DNA of 64,000 nt from Hirudo medicinalis (taxonomy: Eukaryota > Annelida > Clitellata > Hirudinida > Hirudinidae), in contig MPNW01000134.1 of the NCBI GenBank assembly GCA_011800805.1, forward strand, positions 134,534 through 198,533. Reading direction: 5' to 3'. Below are positions 42,901 through 55,806 of this stretch, piece by piece; the first letter of the stretch is position 1, and each line of letters opens with the position of its first letter. The position numbers and the translations under genes were made by a program. The notes under the pieces are model-generated. The model saw only the letters and a program-made list of their open reading frames with translations, made no database searches and was not told where the DNA came from.

Positions 42901-45900
42901 TCTTGTTACAGAGCAATTGATGCAAACCTGTACAAATCATTAGAATCTCCTAAAGCAGCTTTTCTCTGGTCAGCTTTGAGTTGCAATTTCCTCCAGGCAT
43001 TAACAACATCCATTTCGTGTTGCTGTATTTCACGGGCCTTCTCTCCCGAGTAGGCAACAATTAATTGTGCTGCTTCTTCTTGTACCTGTTGAACCTGCAA
43101 AGAAACCAAACTGACTTGAACAACCACCTTAAGACATCAGAATGCAACAGTGAGCCAAATCTTGACCTGGTAGCAGAGAGCGACAAGTTCATGTTCGAAA
43201 GTTGCATGCCTCCTCTGGAGTGCCGCAGTCGACTGTGGATCTCTTCCGACGTCATCGAGAATCAGTAACTCCTTCTCCTAATAACTCAAACAAGTGTTCC
43301 ATTAAGAAATTACAATAAAAATGAACTAGGTAGAAAATAAACTTGACCCACGTGGATACGATCCAAAGTTTCCTTGCAGTCATTGAAAAACTTGAACAAC
43401 TCCCAAGAAGCTTGGAGCATTTGAGTCCTTGTGTCCATCAGCTCAAGTAGATCAGTCCATGATTCATTTATTCCATCCTTCCATTCTGCAATTGTTGCTG
43501 CATCAGTATGTCCAGCATGGATCAACTGATCACACGTCTCATTCACAGCGGCAACTCTCTCTTGTCCAACGGCCTCTGTGTCGCGAGCAAACTCCTTGAA
43601 CCTGTCCCTCAGCATCTGCATAAGAGATGCAATAAATGGATCAGACATTATAAGCGACATCACGAAAGGACTTTGAAACCCACCGTGACGTGTTCAAAGT
43701 CTTGTCCAAGTTCATGTGAACCGGCAACTACTTCCCGCTCTGCAATCCATTGCTCTATGTCCTCGATGTCTCTATTCAGCGTGTACAGTTTCAGAACCTC
43801 GTCTAATTTCATTTTCCTGTCTCCTGCCAAATCCTTCAAGCTTGCATAGAGCTTATCAACTTGGGCTTGTTTCACAGCAATAGCATCACTGTCTGGATGT
43901 TTATTGTCAATGAGATATCTACTTCTCTCTGACAGTTGCCTAATGGTATCAGCATAGTCCTCAATGGTCTTCTCGACATTGGTGTGCTTCTTGATCATGT
44001 TGCCGGCTCCATTCTCGTCCTTTGCCCGCTCGTCAGATATCATGTACAGTTCTTGCTCTCCCATCCATGCCTCACATTCGGCAGCATCGAAAAAGTACTG
44101 AAAAAAAAAGGTGCTGGGTGAAAAGCTGCTTAAAACTGTCTGTCTAGATCAATATCACATCATGAATTATATAATGTTATGTCATCATAATCATTGATCA
44201 AAGCTAATTTTCTCATCAATGTTCTCACTTGTTGAGCCTGTTCAGAAAGAGCTAGTCTGTTTTTTCTCTGTTCCACTGCTTCTTGGAGCTCAGTCCATCT
44301 AGCATTGAGTTCTGCTATGAGCTGGTTGAACTCATCAGCCTGAGGATGTCCTTCCTCAATGAGACTGAGTCCATTGTCCACCACAGCAATTATCGATGGC
44401 TCGTGACTGTCTATCTCATTCCTCAGTGATTTATTTTTTGATTGCAACATCTGGACACTGCAATACCAAATTTCCTCAATGTGAATGTTGAAGTTATAAT
44501 ATTGGTGAGAGTTGAAAATTGAATTTCTAAATGTTATTAATTAAATTAATAAATCCAAGTACCAAATCTCAACATCAATAACTCAAACCTGAGCAATGAA
44601 TTGCCATAGTTTGTGGATTTGGCTCGGGCAAGCCTCTCGGCAATCCAGATCTTCTCATCTTCGACATCTCTCAAGAACTGATGTACTCTCTTAACTCTAT
44701 TCAATTTTTCCCTTCTCTCCATCAACGGCTGCAGCATTTTCCGGAACCTATCAATTATCAACTTGCATCAAAAAGTCCACAGTTCACTATTACTTAAGAT
44801 TTCAGAGACAATATACCTATCTTCAACTCTTGCCTTTTTCTGAGCAAGTTCTTCTGACTTATTGGGATCAATGTCTCTAAGGTATGGGGCCTGAGATTCT
44901 AAAGCCTTAACTTGTTCTTCCTTCAGTTTCAATTGGCTTTCAAGAATCTAAGAAATCACAACAACATTCCATAGAGTGCATTCCATCAAGGAATCTTGGA
45001 AATTCTTACTTTAACCAGACCACCACATTGTAGCCAATTAAATTATTTATAATATGCTTACATTTTGTTTCTGTACTAGCAGATTGACAGTGGTCAGGTC
45101 ATGTCCAACATCTTCCGTGACAATCTGTGACTCGATCTCTGTTATCCAGCCGTCAATGTCATCGCAACTTTGTTCGTATAAGAGTGGTCTATTGGCATCG
45201 AAAAGTTTCTGGCCCTTTGTAGAAACTGTCTCCTGGAGTTCTATAAACTGTTGACTTAGTTCATCCAGTTTTGGAGTGACTTCCTGTAAGAAACAATTAA
45301 TATTGAAAGAACAAATCCATTAATCAGATATATCCATGCCTGAGCAGTTGAAACCTTAGCAAGTTCAGGCTTTTCCCCAATAAGTTTTTGTCCATCCCTG
45401 ATAAGCTTCTCCAGTTGATCTTTATTTGACTTTATTTCTAGTTCAAAAGCTTGATGCCTCATGTACTTGCTGTGGATATTCTTGGCATCCCTGTAGGTGT
45501 CATCTTGAGCTGCAATTGACTTTTCTCCAAGCCAATCAGCCAGCTCATCACAATCCTGCAAAAACTTCTGCAAGTCTCTGAAATCCTTCAACTTGTCTAA
45601 TTTCTCATCTGCCCTTTGACGGTTTGAGTCTCTCCTGAAAAGTCGTCACCAGTTAGTTGTTTGCAGAGCAACCCAGCTTAAGTAGTAAGGTTAGAAAATA
45701 TATCTTAAATCAAACCTTTCCTTTAATGCGGTGGTTTTCTTTTTGATTTTGTCAGATGCAAAGTGGTTCGAGTCGATGAGACGATTTGCAAAGTTCTGGA
45801 TGTTATTGATCTTTTCGTCATTGGCATCCATGGTCTTGATGTAAGCCTCCACCTGTCTGATCTGATTGTCGACTGCATCTGGAGTTAGCTGTGTTTAAAA

Positions 45901-48900
45901 ACCAGATGGATTTTGTTTAAGGGGACAAAGGCTGAATAAATAACATAAAATTAATAAATCTGACAAATCACCTGTCGAGCGACACTTGGCGTAGCCTGAA
46001 AAGAAATAATTAAATTTTACAAATACAGAGACAAATGAAGAAGTTTATCAAACTTTAGGAAGAACTACATCATTAAGAACTTTTCAATGTCATTTTAGAT
46101 TTCAAATCGATCTGTGAACATTCTTAGTTAAATTACAGCAAGCCCATGCACCAAAATGCAACACTCTTAAAGCAACAGATGCTCACAGGAATGGATTCCT
46201 TGTTGAGGAAATTTTCTTGTTCGCCAAGAAGAATTTCAGCCTGCTTGCAATCTCTCAAAAACATCTACAAAAGAAACTCACTCACAATGAAACAATTGAA
46301 TCCTGTACGTAACTTTATAAACAAATGATTTATATTATCAATGCAACCCATTTGTATAAGTTACCTGAAGGTTCAGATTCTGTAGCAACAAATTTTGCTT
46401 GTTGTCCCACATCTTCTTTAGGTCTTGCCATCCATCATCCAAGGCCTTTAGCCTCTAAAAAATTAATAAAATTCAACTATGCATAAACTATGCAAAAATA
46501 TTCAAGGATGAATTTTAATATAATAATTTAATCTTATTCTACTTTAAATGAAACATAAAATCATTGGTTAACAATACAAACCTCTCTGAGAAACATATAC
46601 TGCACATCCTGCTGCCCTTCTACAACCTTGCTTCCATAATCTTTCATTTGGTCATATTCTGGTGCATAGGCATCAATTTCGGTCTTGATTTGGGCGTGCT
46701 GTTGGAGGAGATCCTCTGCTTCTGCCACGTCATTAGGAATGCTTTCGGAGGCAATTGAAGTCTGAGTTTTGGTGAGCCACTGCTGGAAATGATCCAAGTT
46801 CTGCAAGAATTTCTGCAGGTCGCTGGCCTCACCCAACTTGGCATCTCTCTCCTTGAGCTTAGTAAATGAACGACAAAATGTTGACAATAAATTGCCGACG
46901 CGAGCAGGGGAACCGCACCGTTGCAGTTTTAAAATTCATTTAAAAGATCCTATTTTAAAGATCTATTTGTACCATGAGTCGTAAATTCTGCCACAGATCA
47001 GTAATTTGTTCCATCTTCTCTTGTATTCCAGCAGCCTCCTCAGGCTTACTCATTGCTAACTTGTCAGCTTCAGCTTGTAGAGAAGTTTTCTATGGAAACA
47101 TTTTAACATCTCTGAAATGTCATTGCCAATGAGAGATTAATTTCAATATTCACCTTGGCATCAATAGCTGCTAAATCTCTCTCCAATCCACTGAGTCTCC
47201 TTTGAAGCGTAATGATGCTCCCAAGGTCATTTCCAAGTTCATCTGTGGACTCAATTAGCTTGGCTTTGTCTCTAATCCATGTCTGAAGTGTTGGATGTAT
47301 TGAGCAAATATTTCTAAAATCCCATGGAAGAGATTTAACAAACCATTGTTTCAGCAGCCTCTATGTGGAATGTGTTAACATCATGAGCCAGTTTCAGGGC
47401 GCTCTTCTTATCATCTGCAATATGCTTCAATGACTGCCACCTGATGGAATTAATTACAAATTGATGTGTTAACAAAGGTATGATAGAGGATGGAAAGTCC
47501 TTACTTTTCATTGAGAAGCTTCTCTTTGGTTGCAACTTCAACTGAGTTGGGGTGTTCTTTGTCCATCAACTGACTGGACAACTGGTTCACAAGACCCACT
47601 TTGTCAACAGTAGCCTTCATTTCCTGATCAAAAGTATCGAAGCGAGCCTTCAAAATCTCAACCTCTTCAATATCTTCTGTAGCAACCATTGTGTGCAAAA
47701 GTTTCTCCTGTTTAAATGTTAAAAAATGATTTATCTGGATTGCTAAATAACCATTTGATATAGCTTTAAAGGTATTTTGAAGCATGATGAATCTACCTTT
47801 TCTGTTATCCATTGATCAACATTATCAGCTTCATTGTAGAGTTTGTACAGAGCGAGAGCATCGAGAAGTCTCTGTTTCCTGATATTGGCAAGCTCTATAA
47901 GCTCCTGATATCTTCTGTCTATGCTGCCCAATCTGCTTGTAACTTCAGGAGAATCTCGATCCTATGAAACATATTTTCAAAGTAATTAAACTGATCAAAT
48001 CATAGAAATTACAGCAGTATCTTCCTCTAGACCTTAATAGAAAATTCATAAAAATGCCATCCTGAGAAAAGTCTCAAAATCTCAAGTACCTGGTCACTAA
48101 GGTTTGCAGCTTGTTCATGAAGGGCTCTGATGACATTCTGGTAGTTTTGTAGTTCATCAGTGATGTCCTAAACACGCAACCAAAACAATTAGGCTTGAAT
48201 CGCACTCAAATCAGTTACTCTTCTTGCAAACCTTGTGCTTTTTGACAAGTGACTGCACACTTGCTTCATCATGTCCCACATCTTCACTGGATACAAGTCT
48301 CAAAGTGTCCAACATCCACGTATCCACGTCATCGGCATCGGCGAAGAACTAAAAGAAACAAAATTGCAGCATTATTAAATTTAACTAATAAACTATGTAG
48401 AGCTAACATAAATTAAATTCAACTTAATCGATTGATACAAAAAACACTTACTTGATAGAAGTCAACAGTTTCAGCAAGCCTCTTTTTTCTGAAGTCTGAC
48501 AGGTCTTTCATGTTGGCCCACTGTTTCTCAATGTCATCGATTGTCTCCTGGATTTTGACAGACCCAAAGTTTCCTGCCTTAATGAGATCTCTTCCTACCT
48601 GGAGTTCTTCATTCAGATGGTTCCTCCTAGAGTTCAATTCCTCCTCTGTTGCCTAAAATATCATGAAACAAAACTTTTGCTGGATTGAATCTCCCAAAAT
48701 TCTGACATTGGTGATCAAAATTGAAATAAACTTGTGTGATGAAATAAATCAGTCTGTACAGTCTGTAAAGCTCAATGAAACCTTATGCTTCTTGACGAGA
48801 AGCAATATGCTGGTGAGATCATGGCCCCAGTCTGGAGAAGACATGAGCTGTTCCTTCTCTTTAATCCAGCCCTCCGTATCTGCCATATCCCAGTAAAACT

Positions 48901-51900
48901 GCCACAAAGTCCTTGATTCACCAAGCCTGGCTCTCCTGGCAGCTGCCAGTTGCAATAACTCCTCATAGGCTGCTACCAAATGCTGCTGCCTGTCAACTAC
49001 TATCTGCGGATCGCACGGCCTGTATCCTAGATGAGGAGAAATAATCAAATACTCAAATACTTTTAGAACTATAGACAAATTTGTTTGGCAGGCTTAACAA
49101 CAAAGTCTCATCTATATCAAAATTTTAACTGTGGAAATCTTGATAAATAATACAATTAAACACAAATACACAAAGGTATTACGAATCTTCCCCATACCTC
49201 CAGTTGTACCATCTCCACCAGCCTCTGGAAAATCTTCATCAACAAACTTCTGAGCTTGTCCATTTATGGTCTTCACTCGATCTCCAACAATGTTGATGTC
49301 AGCCTCCAGCAAGCTCTGCTTTTGCAACAGATCCTCCACACCCATCAGATGCTTACCATAGTCTTCGGAACTTAGACGAGCCTGTTGTCAAGTTAAAACC
49401 ATTTGTTAATCATAATAATCATACACAAGCATTGTATAAGAATAAAACAAACTTTTATTTCATCCATCCATTCCAGGATGCATAACATCTCCTCAAATAT
49501 TTTCTGAAGCTGTAGAGATAGTTCGAGCCTTTGTCTCCTTGCTCTCAGCAATTCCAGCAAATATTCCCACAGTCTCAGGACATTATCTTTCCTAGGAGAA
49601 GCAACATTATTGCCAAATCAGTCTAAATTTAGGACATTTGTATATGACTATATCACTCAAATCAAAGGGTGAATGTTGAAGAATATGTGAAATGTCTCAG
49701 ACACAAACCTGGCGTTGATGCGCTCAGAGTCATGATAATTCTCAACCTCAAGTTCCTGAGCCACTGTAACAACAGCCTGCACTCTCTCCTCGTAAGCATT
49801 GATGTCCGTGACTATGGCTTCGTGCTTCTTCGTCGCCGCTTCGACGGCAGCAAGATCGTATCCGAAATTGTCCTGAGCAACCAGCCGCTGATTCTCACTC
49901 AACCATGTTTCTCTCATGCCTGCTTTACGATCGAATCTTGCAGCAAGCTGTTCGAGTTTTTCCTGTCTGTAATTGTGAAAGTGCTCAAATGCATTTAAGG
50001 CAAATAGCAAAAATCGAATCATGAACAAAGATGAAGAATGTTTTAATTTTTTTAAACGTACGTTAAAGCAATAATGGTAATAAAGGGTTTATAAAGAGAA
50101 ATTACCTGATGAGTTCTTTTCTGAGTGCAATTTCTCTGTTGTGTTCAGCCTTCTCTAACAACTCCCAAGCTTTGTTGATGTCAGCAATCATCTTACCTTC
50201 TGTGGGCATGTAAGGCTTCTGGTTGTTGGCTCTCATCTTGCTTTGGATAGTAAACAGAAGAACCTCCAGATTACCCTTCTCAATGAACCTGACAGATTAG
50301 AAATTAGACGATGTAATAGTAAGCAAACCTATGATATCAATGATCATTAAATAATTTAATTTTAATGCCTCACAACAATTAATAAGTCAAATTCTTCTTG
50401 TGCGTGCACATTCACATGGACGAAAGCAAGATTTTAATCAAATTACAATTATCAACTGACATTTCCATATGATTTAAGAAATTATTTATGTTCATGATTT
50501 AGAAAAATTAATTACACTCATAAATAAGAACTGTTAAAAGCATATTGTGCAGATGCACCTACTTTGGTGGCTTTCCAACATTTCTGTAGGTGTTGAAGGT
50601 GGATAGTTGTTGCTGAACTCCATTCAATGAGTTAGCAAATTTCCTGTCATCCAACTCCTCAATGGTCTGTTTGATCCATGCCAGGAGATCAGATGTCAAA
50701 GTCTCATAGTCATTGATCATTTGATCAGTTTCTAGACACAAGTTGACAACCTGAATGCAAATGGATTATCATTATCATTACCTCCTCAATCTATTCATGA
50801 ATGTTAAGCACTTTGCCTAGATGCACTGTATCAATGATTATCAGATGCAAACACTGAACCCACATCATTAACAAGTTCAATTATCATATTCCACTCCACA
50901 ACTACTCCAAATATTCCACTACTAGAATTAAAGTGGTATGGCTAACCTTTCCAACCCTTCTTCCTTGAACTGAATCTGCCTTCATCTTGGAGAAGTAATG
51001 GTAATAAGTTACCACATAAGTGATAATGGACTTCTCATCAGGAAAGTCAACGTTTACATCTATTTGGGAATTTTGAAACAAAACAATATTTTAACAATGG
51101 AAAACAAAAATCAATAAAAAATGAGACATATCTACATATTTATTATGTCGACTATCGAGGGGACCATTGGCATAGTTCATCATTTTGTGCACAAATAACA
51201 AATGGATAAAATTATCATGAGATGCAACTAGTGATCGTTCATCAGGAGTTTAGAAGCATGTGTATTTAGCCGATATTTTGAGTGCCTTTTGTATCCCAAT
51301 GGGATGTGAAGGCACTTTAATCGATCTACCATTTATATAGTGCCCCTACCCAAGGGCGCTCCCTGGCGGTGCAGGCTGGGTTGCGAACACGACACATTAC
51401 GACTGTTGCTATTACGACCGCATGCAGGAACGCAACCCATTCAGCCAACCTGCATGCCAGGTTGTGGACTTATGATAAAGGAAATTTTCCCACCTTCAGC
51501 ATCAAGAAGTCTCGTCAGATTGAGTTTTTCTTCAGCAACATTGAAAGCATTGTTGAGGTTCTGGACATTGTTATACTTGGTAAGTTTGTTATAATCAATG
51601 AGGTCAGGTCTGGAGAAGAAAAAAAATCCCTTAAGTTACTCGAAAAACCATTACCACAAGAGAATTTAAGGAAACCAATGAAAATATCTCCCACAACATA
51701 TGCACATATATTGATACACATATATGTACAATATTGAGGACATAACACTACAAAAGCAACAGAAATCTTACCTGTGCTTATGGATGAGAGCATTGAAAGC
51801 CAAGCCATCTCTCCAACTTGTGGTAAAGTTCCTTACATTGACATTTGAATAACCAGCTGTCTTCATCTGACACCAGAGCAGCAGAGCATCCTTGGCAGAT

Positions 51901-54718
51901 TTGATTTCACTACTATCCACTTGTTCTATTGTAATGTCTTGGATCTGTTTAAAGATACAATTAATGAAAGTTTATTTAATGCTCAAAATACAAGCTTTAG
52001 AATATTGACCTGGAATCTAAGTATGATTGTCCAGATAAGTCCAAGTGTGAGTCTAGGATTTCCATCAACAATGTCATGGGCACCCATGTTTTCCAGGTGC
52101 ACCCTTTGTTCATTCAAGAATGTGAGAGACTTGTCCACATTTTCCAAACAATGGATTCTCATTTTGCCCTTAGTAGGATTTGGCTAGGAATATTGAATAA
52201 AATAGCTGTCATGGGTACCATTATATTACTCAATTAAATATTTATTGTGGCCAATTATTTATTCATTGAGGATTACAAAGCATGAATCATAAAAATCTCT
52301 ATGATTACAGAAAAGTAGATAGGACAAGAAGGCCTTCCCCATTTAAAGAACAAGAACATAAAAATACATTTATTTGAAGAGTTTCAAATGGAGTTTTTTT
52401 AATAAGTTTACGATAAAGATGCATTTTAAATTTTAAAGGTAAATTCCCATTTTGTCATGAATGAGCAAAAGCTTGTTAAAGTAGCATTTGAACTTCCAGA
52501 CCAGCATCAAGCATTTATTTTCATCATCCTTTTGTGGTTTGCCCAGTAGTTGCTGATTTATTCAGACCATTACCACTAACAATTCACTAGGAACTACAAG
52601 ACGAGGTGCTACTTCAATCAGATGAAAAGTAATTGTATGATAAACATTCTAAACCCATAATTCAAATAAATTTATTTAGGATCAATTATAAACTTGTAAT
52701 GTAACTACACTTCAATTGTTAGCAGGAGATATAATGAATCATTTACTTCAAAACTCTTCTTAATTTAAGAAGCAAATATACAAATGGCATTGCAGCACTT
52801 ATGTTAATTAGCCAACTTGCTAAATCATTGCAGAGTATAAAAGCTGCAAACAAAATGGAAAGCTTGCAACTCACCAGCCTTTCACCTGAGAGAACTTCCA
52901 ATAGTCTAATGAGCATCTTTCCATCTCTCAGGTCCACATACAAATCCTGAATCTTGCATCCCACTCTTGCCAGATGTGAATTGACCCACTTCAAAAATGT
53001 CTTTTTCTGAACACTCTCTCTTTCATCTATAGTATTTTGAAAAATAAGCCAAGAAATTCACCATGGGTCAATTTTAATTTCCATGAACGTCACAGAAAAC
53101 TCGGGCAATTAGACGGAACTAGGAATAACCACAGGAATATTAGGAATAAAATGAAAAGATTTAAATGCCCATTGCTTGTCACTTACCATAAATATAAATA
53201 GCAATAATTAATTTAGACGTTTTTTAAGTAAATACAGGCAAAACCTGTGGAGGCAAGATTATAAAAGCTGGTATAAAAAATGAAAGCACAATTCACATAG
53301 ATTCAAAGAACTATTTTCAGCTTGGCTGTAAAATGTTCCATTTATCTATAAATTAGCTAAGACACTTTCAATATTTTTATACTCAACACTTACAAATGCA
53401 AATATAGTTCATTTATATAGCGTCGGATGGGCTTCTTGTTAACCGTTTATGTGGTGCTCCTCCCAAAGGGCAATTGCGACAGTGCAGGCTGGGTTTCGAA
53501 AATGACACATTACAAACTTTATAAAAATAAACTTTATTTCTGAAATGGATGCTGATGGCACTATTACCATATCACTATTGATATCATTAATTATCCATTA
53601 AAGAGCAACATGGATTTACCCAAAAAGGAGCAAACTCTTTGCCTATCCATGGTGGAATATCAGATATATATATATATATATTATATGTATTGAGTCTATG
53701 ATACAATAAGAGATGAATGGAATACCTTTCTTTCAGTTTATTTTACTGTTTATTCTACAACTTTGCTAGCTATTTGGGTACATTAGACTTAAGCAAGCCA
53801 AATCTTTAGTCAAGAGCTGTATGATAAGCAGCATTAGCATCTCAGGACTAACTGAGCTTTTTTGTCATTACAAAGGTACTTCAAATGATAATCATGAGGA
53901 ACCACTCAGTAGAAAGAACTAGTAATGTGAAAACAATTTTAAAGGAAAATCCCTAATTTATATTATTACATAACATAACTTAATTATAAGATATAATATA
54001 TCTTAATTCAAATGATGTATTTCAATAATTCTTCTGAGTGAGTCAATCAGACAAACGTGCGCAGGAATACAGGCGCAGGAATATTTGCCTTGCGAGAGAA
54101 AATAATTGAAAGAGGAACATTTTCAAGTGAGTATGCACACAGCTGCAGCGCCCGCGCACTCCTGGCCTCTTGCAACCACTCTGCAGCAGAGGTAATTATG
54201 TATGCAAACATAGTCGACCATTGTACACGGTTTACTGCTGCACTAGGAGCATGTGAGTGTGCAACGCGGAGTCGGCTTGGAATGCAATCTATCGATCACG
54301 TATCATATTCCCAGTCTAATCGCGTTGTCTGCTTTTACAAAATGTAGTCTCTATTTGTGATTTTTGTTTAATATCGCAAAGGTATTGTTTTATTATGGCC
54401 ATTTCACACTGATGAAGCATTTTATCCTAATGTGCCACATCTAGAATAAGCCAGATTTTCAGCCAAAACATCATTTTGGAAACATTCAGATCTTGCATTA
54501 AACAATTCACTACTCAAATTACATAAAAGTATTACGTGGTCTATGATACTGCTTTAAAAAGTCTAAAGTTAATTACCAGCAAGAGCCCTGATCCTAGATC
54601 TTTCGAACAATTTGGCAGAATTTGACTCGTCGTCTTCGATATATTCATCATCATCTGTAATAGTGGGAGTGTCCCATTTTAGTTGCCCATCTCCAGGGCC
54701 TTGTACAACATCGGTCAT
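39906..54718 (-). CDS. Beta-spectrin (non-erythroid type)
   Basis: Starts at ATG 54718 ([17 protein letters not shown]) and stops at 39906-39908, split into several dozen small exons. Exon 1 is 54718-54577, exon 2 53026-52875, exon 3 52183-52010. Order of parts: two calponin-homology domains for actin ([45 protein letters not shown]; then [33 protein letters not shown]); a long run of triple-helical spectrin repeats from about 50.7 down to 42 kb (recurrent LxxFxxDxxDxxxWIxEK pattern, for example [16 protein letters not shown]); a Pro/Glu/Lys linker near 41-41.7 kb; a PH domain (40.8-39.9 kb: [32 protein letters not shown]); and a tail [12 protein letters not shown]. It forms the membrane skeleton with alpha-spectrin and ankyrin. 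One PH domain and no SH3 argue for conventional beta rather than beta-heavy. I did not count repeats or total length. Confidence 0.95.
51260..51458 (-). repeat. tRNA-derived SINE, full-length (tail type 1)
   Basis: On the minus strand: GCATGCAGGTTGGCTGAATG head, GTGTTCGCAACCC box B, GCACCGCCAGGGAGCGCCC body and TCGGCTAAATACA tail. It is the best match to 25073-25266. It lies about 35 bases beyond the donor site of a spectrin CH2 exon (exon edge 51494). Confidence 0.88.
53409..53514 (-). repeat. tRNA-derived SINE, 5'-truncated (tail type 2)
   Basis: Minus-strand reading: TTTCGAAACCCAGCCTGCAC box-B region, then a degraded body and the type-2 tail with ACATAAACGGTTAACAAGAA. It is in beta-spectrin intron 1. 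Confidence 0.75.
53663..53682. repeat. (AT)n microsatellite
   Basis: About ten AT units in beta-spectrin intron 1. Confidence 0.85.
54050..54335. promoter_or_regulatory. CpG-rich patch in beta-spectrin intron 1
   Basis: A stretch of about 285 bases with many CpG and GCGC motifs (for example AGCGCCCGCGCACTCC) inside an AT-rich intron, about 250 bases before coding exon 1 on the minus strand's downstream side. It has an open frame (54057-54347 plus) without a domain. It may be an internal promoter or enhancer; no function is proven. Confidence 0.3.
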
Positions 54719-55255
54719 GGTTTATCTTTAAAAAAAAAGCATTGATATTAGAGTTGAAATAAGAATCGGTAGGTGACTTTGCAGATCAGGTTTCCTAGCA
54801 TATTAAAAATGAATTTGCAAAGAAATTGAGCAATCAATGCAACATATAAGCACAGTCAAAAACGTAGTTCATATTTATAGTAGAACATATTTCAACCGAA
54901 TCTCAGGTTACCGGCACCACACGTCCTTGATGACTAAAAATAAATAACAAAACAAAAATGGCGGTAAACTATCTCGCATAACTAAAAATCACTTCGTATT
55001 AAAATAATGCCATCCCGTCTAATAAAATCAAAATTCATTCCTTGTAAATAAGTAACTCGAAAATATAAATACACAAAATGAAGTACCTCTTGCACAATCG
55101 AAAATCAGCCAGCAGTGATGAAATAGCAATGAAAACAAAGAGAAAATAATTCGTTCTCCGACACAGACCTCCAGAGAGAGACCCAACACTTGCCAGACGC
55201 TGATACCTAAAGATGCCGAGCACAAATACTCATCCACTGCGTCGCAGCGTTGACC

Positions 55256-55277
55256 TATATAGCTCTTCTCCTATTGG
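55256..55277 (-). promoter_or_regulatory. TATA box and inverted CCAAT upstream of beta-spectrin
   Basis: On the minus strand AGCCAATAGGAG is followed after a few bases by GCTATATAGG. The downstream segment 55240-55080 would be a non-coding first exon. It is then spliced to the acceptor directly before the ATG (TTTTTTTTTAAAG|ATAAACC, near 54724). Orientation and distance suit the spectrin promoter, although CCAAT is unusually close to TATA. Confidence 0.45.
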
Positions 55278-55806
55278 CTTACCGTCCACGCCAGCGCATC
55301 GTTCTGCATGCGGTGTGACAGCTCCGTTCTAATCTCCATTTCTTTTTTTTTTTATAATTTTAGATTGAACGACAGACCTTGAACGAATAACGTTGCATCC
55401 CGGGAAACAATGAAATGCGCAGCACTAAACCAGCATAATGTTAATTCAAATTGATAACTAGGTGCTTTTTAGTTTTTTTAACGCTGCGGCCGCGGAATTC
55501 CCGACGTGCTCGAAGCTACAAGTTTCACAAACGACCAAACGAAATTGTATATTGCCCCTGGCTTACTTTACGCACATGCAGTGGGCTGGAACTCCAACAC
55601 CAATCTCGAGCGGCATGACCCACCCGCGTCATGGGTGCCAGTGTCAAGCAAGGCTCACCCCACTCGTTTCTTGCCAGGATTCGGATTAGATTTAGTATCG
55701 GCTAAGGCGACATCGAACCCACTCGGAAATACACTCCTACCATAAACGGTCCAAATTTCAGGAATTTGCTACCAGTCAAAACAACAAGGCCTTTCTTCAA
55801 GTTTTA
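55278..55806. other. Spacer with CpG-rich block beside a NotI-EcoRI-like junction
   Basis: Between the spectrin promoter and the XRCC3 stop. 55486-55500 reads GCGGCCGCGGAATTC, and from there to about 55745 the DNA is clearly richer in CpG than both flanks. It is open in two plus frames (55462-55689, 55506-55745), neither recognised. It may be a natural CpG-rich element or foreign or chimeric DNA. Confidence 0.35.

Noticed and set aside
52000..52190. Apparent one-base frameshift in the beta-spectrin CH1 exon
   Set aside because: On recounting, the exon 52183-52010 is 174 bases and reads through GAHDIVDG without a break; the shift was my own counting error.
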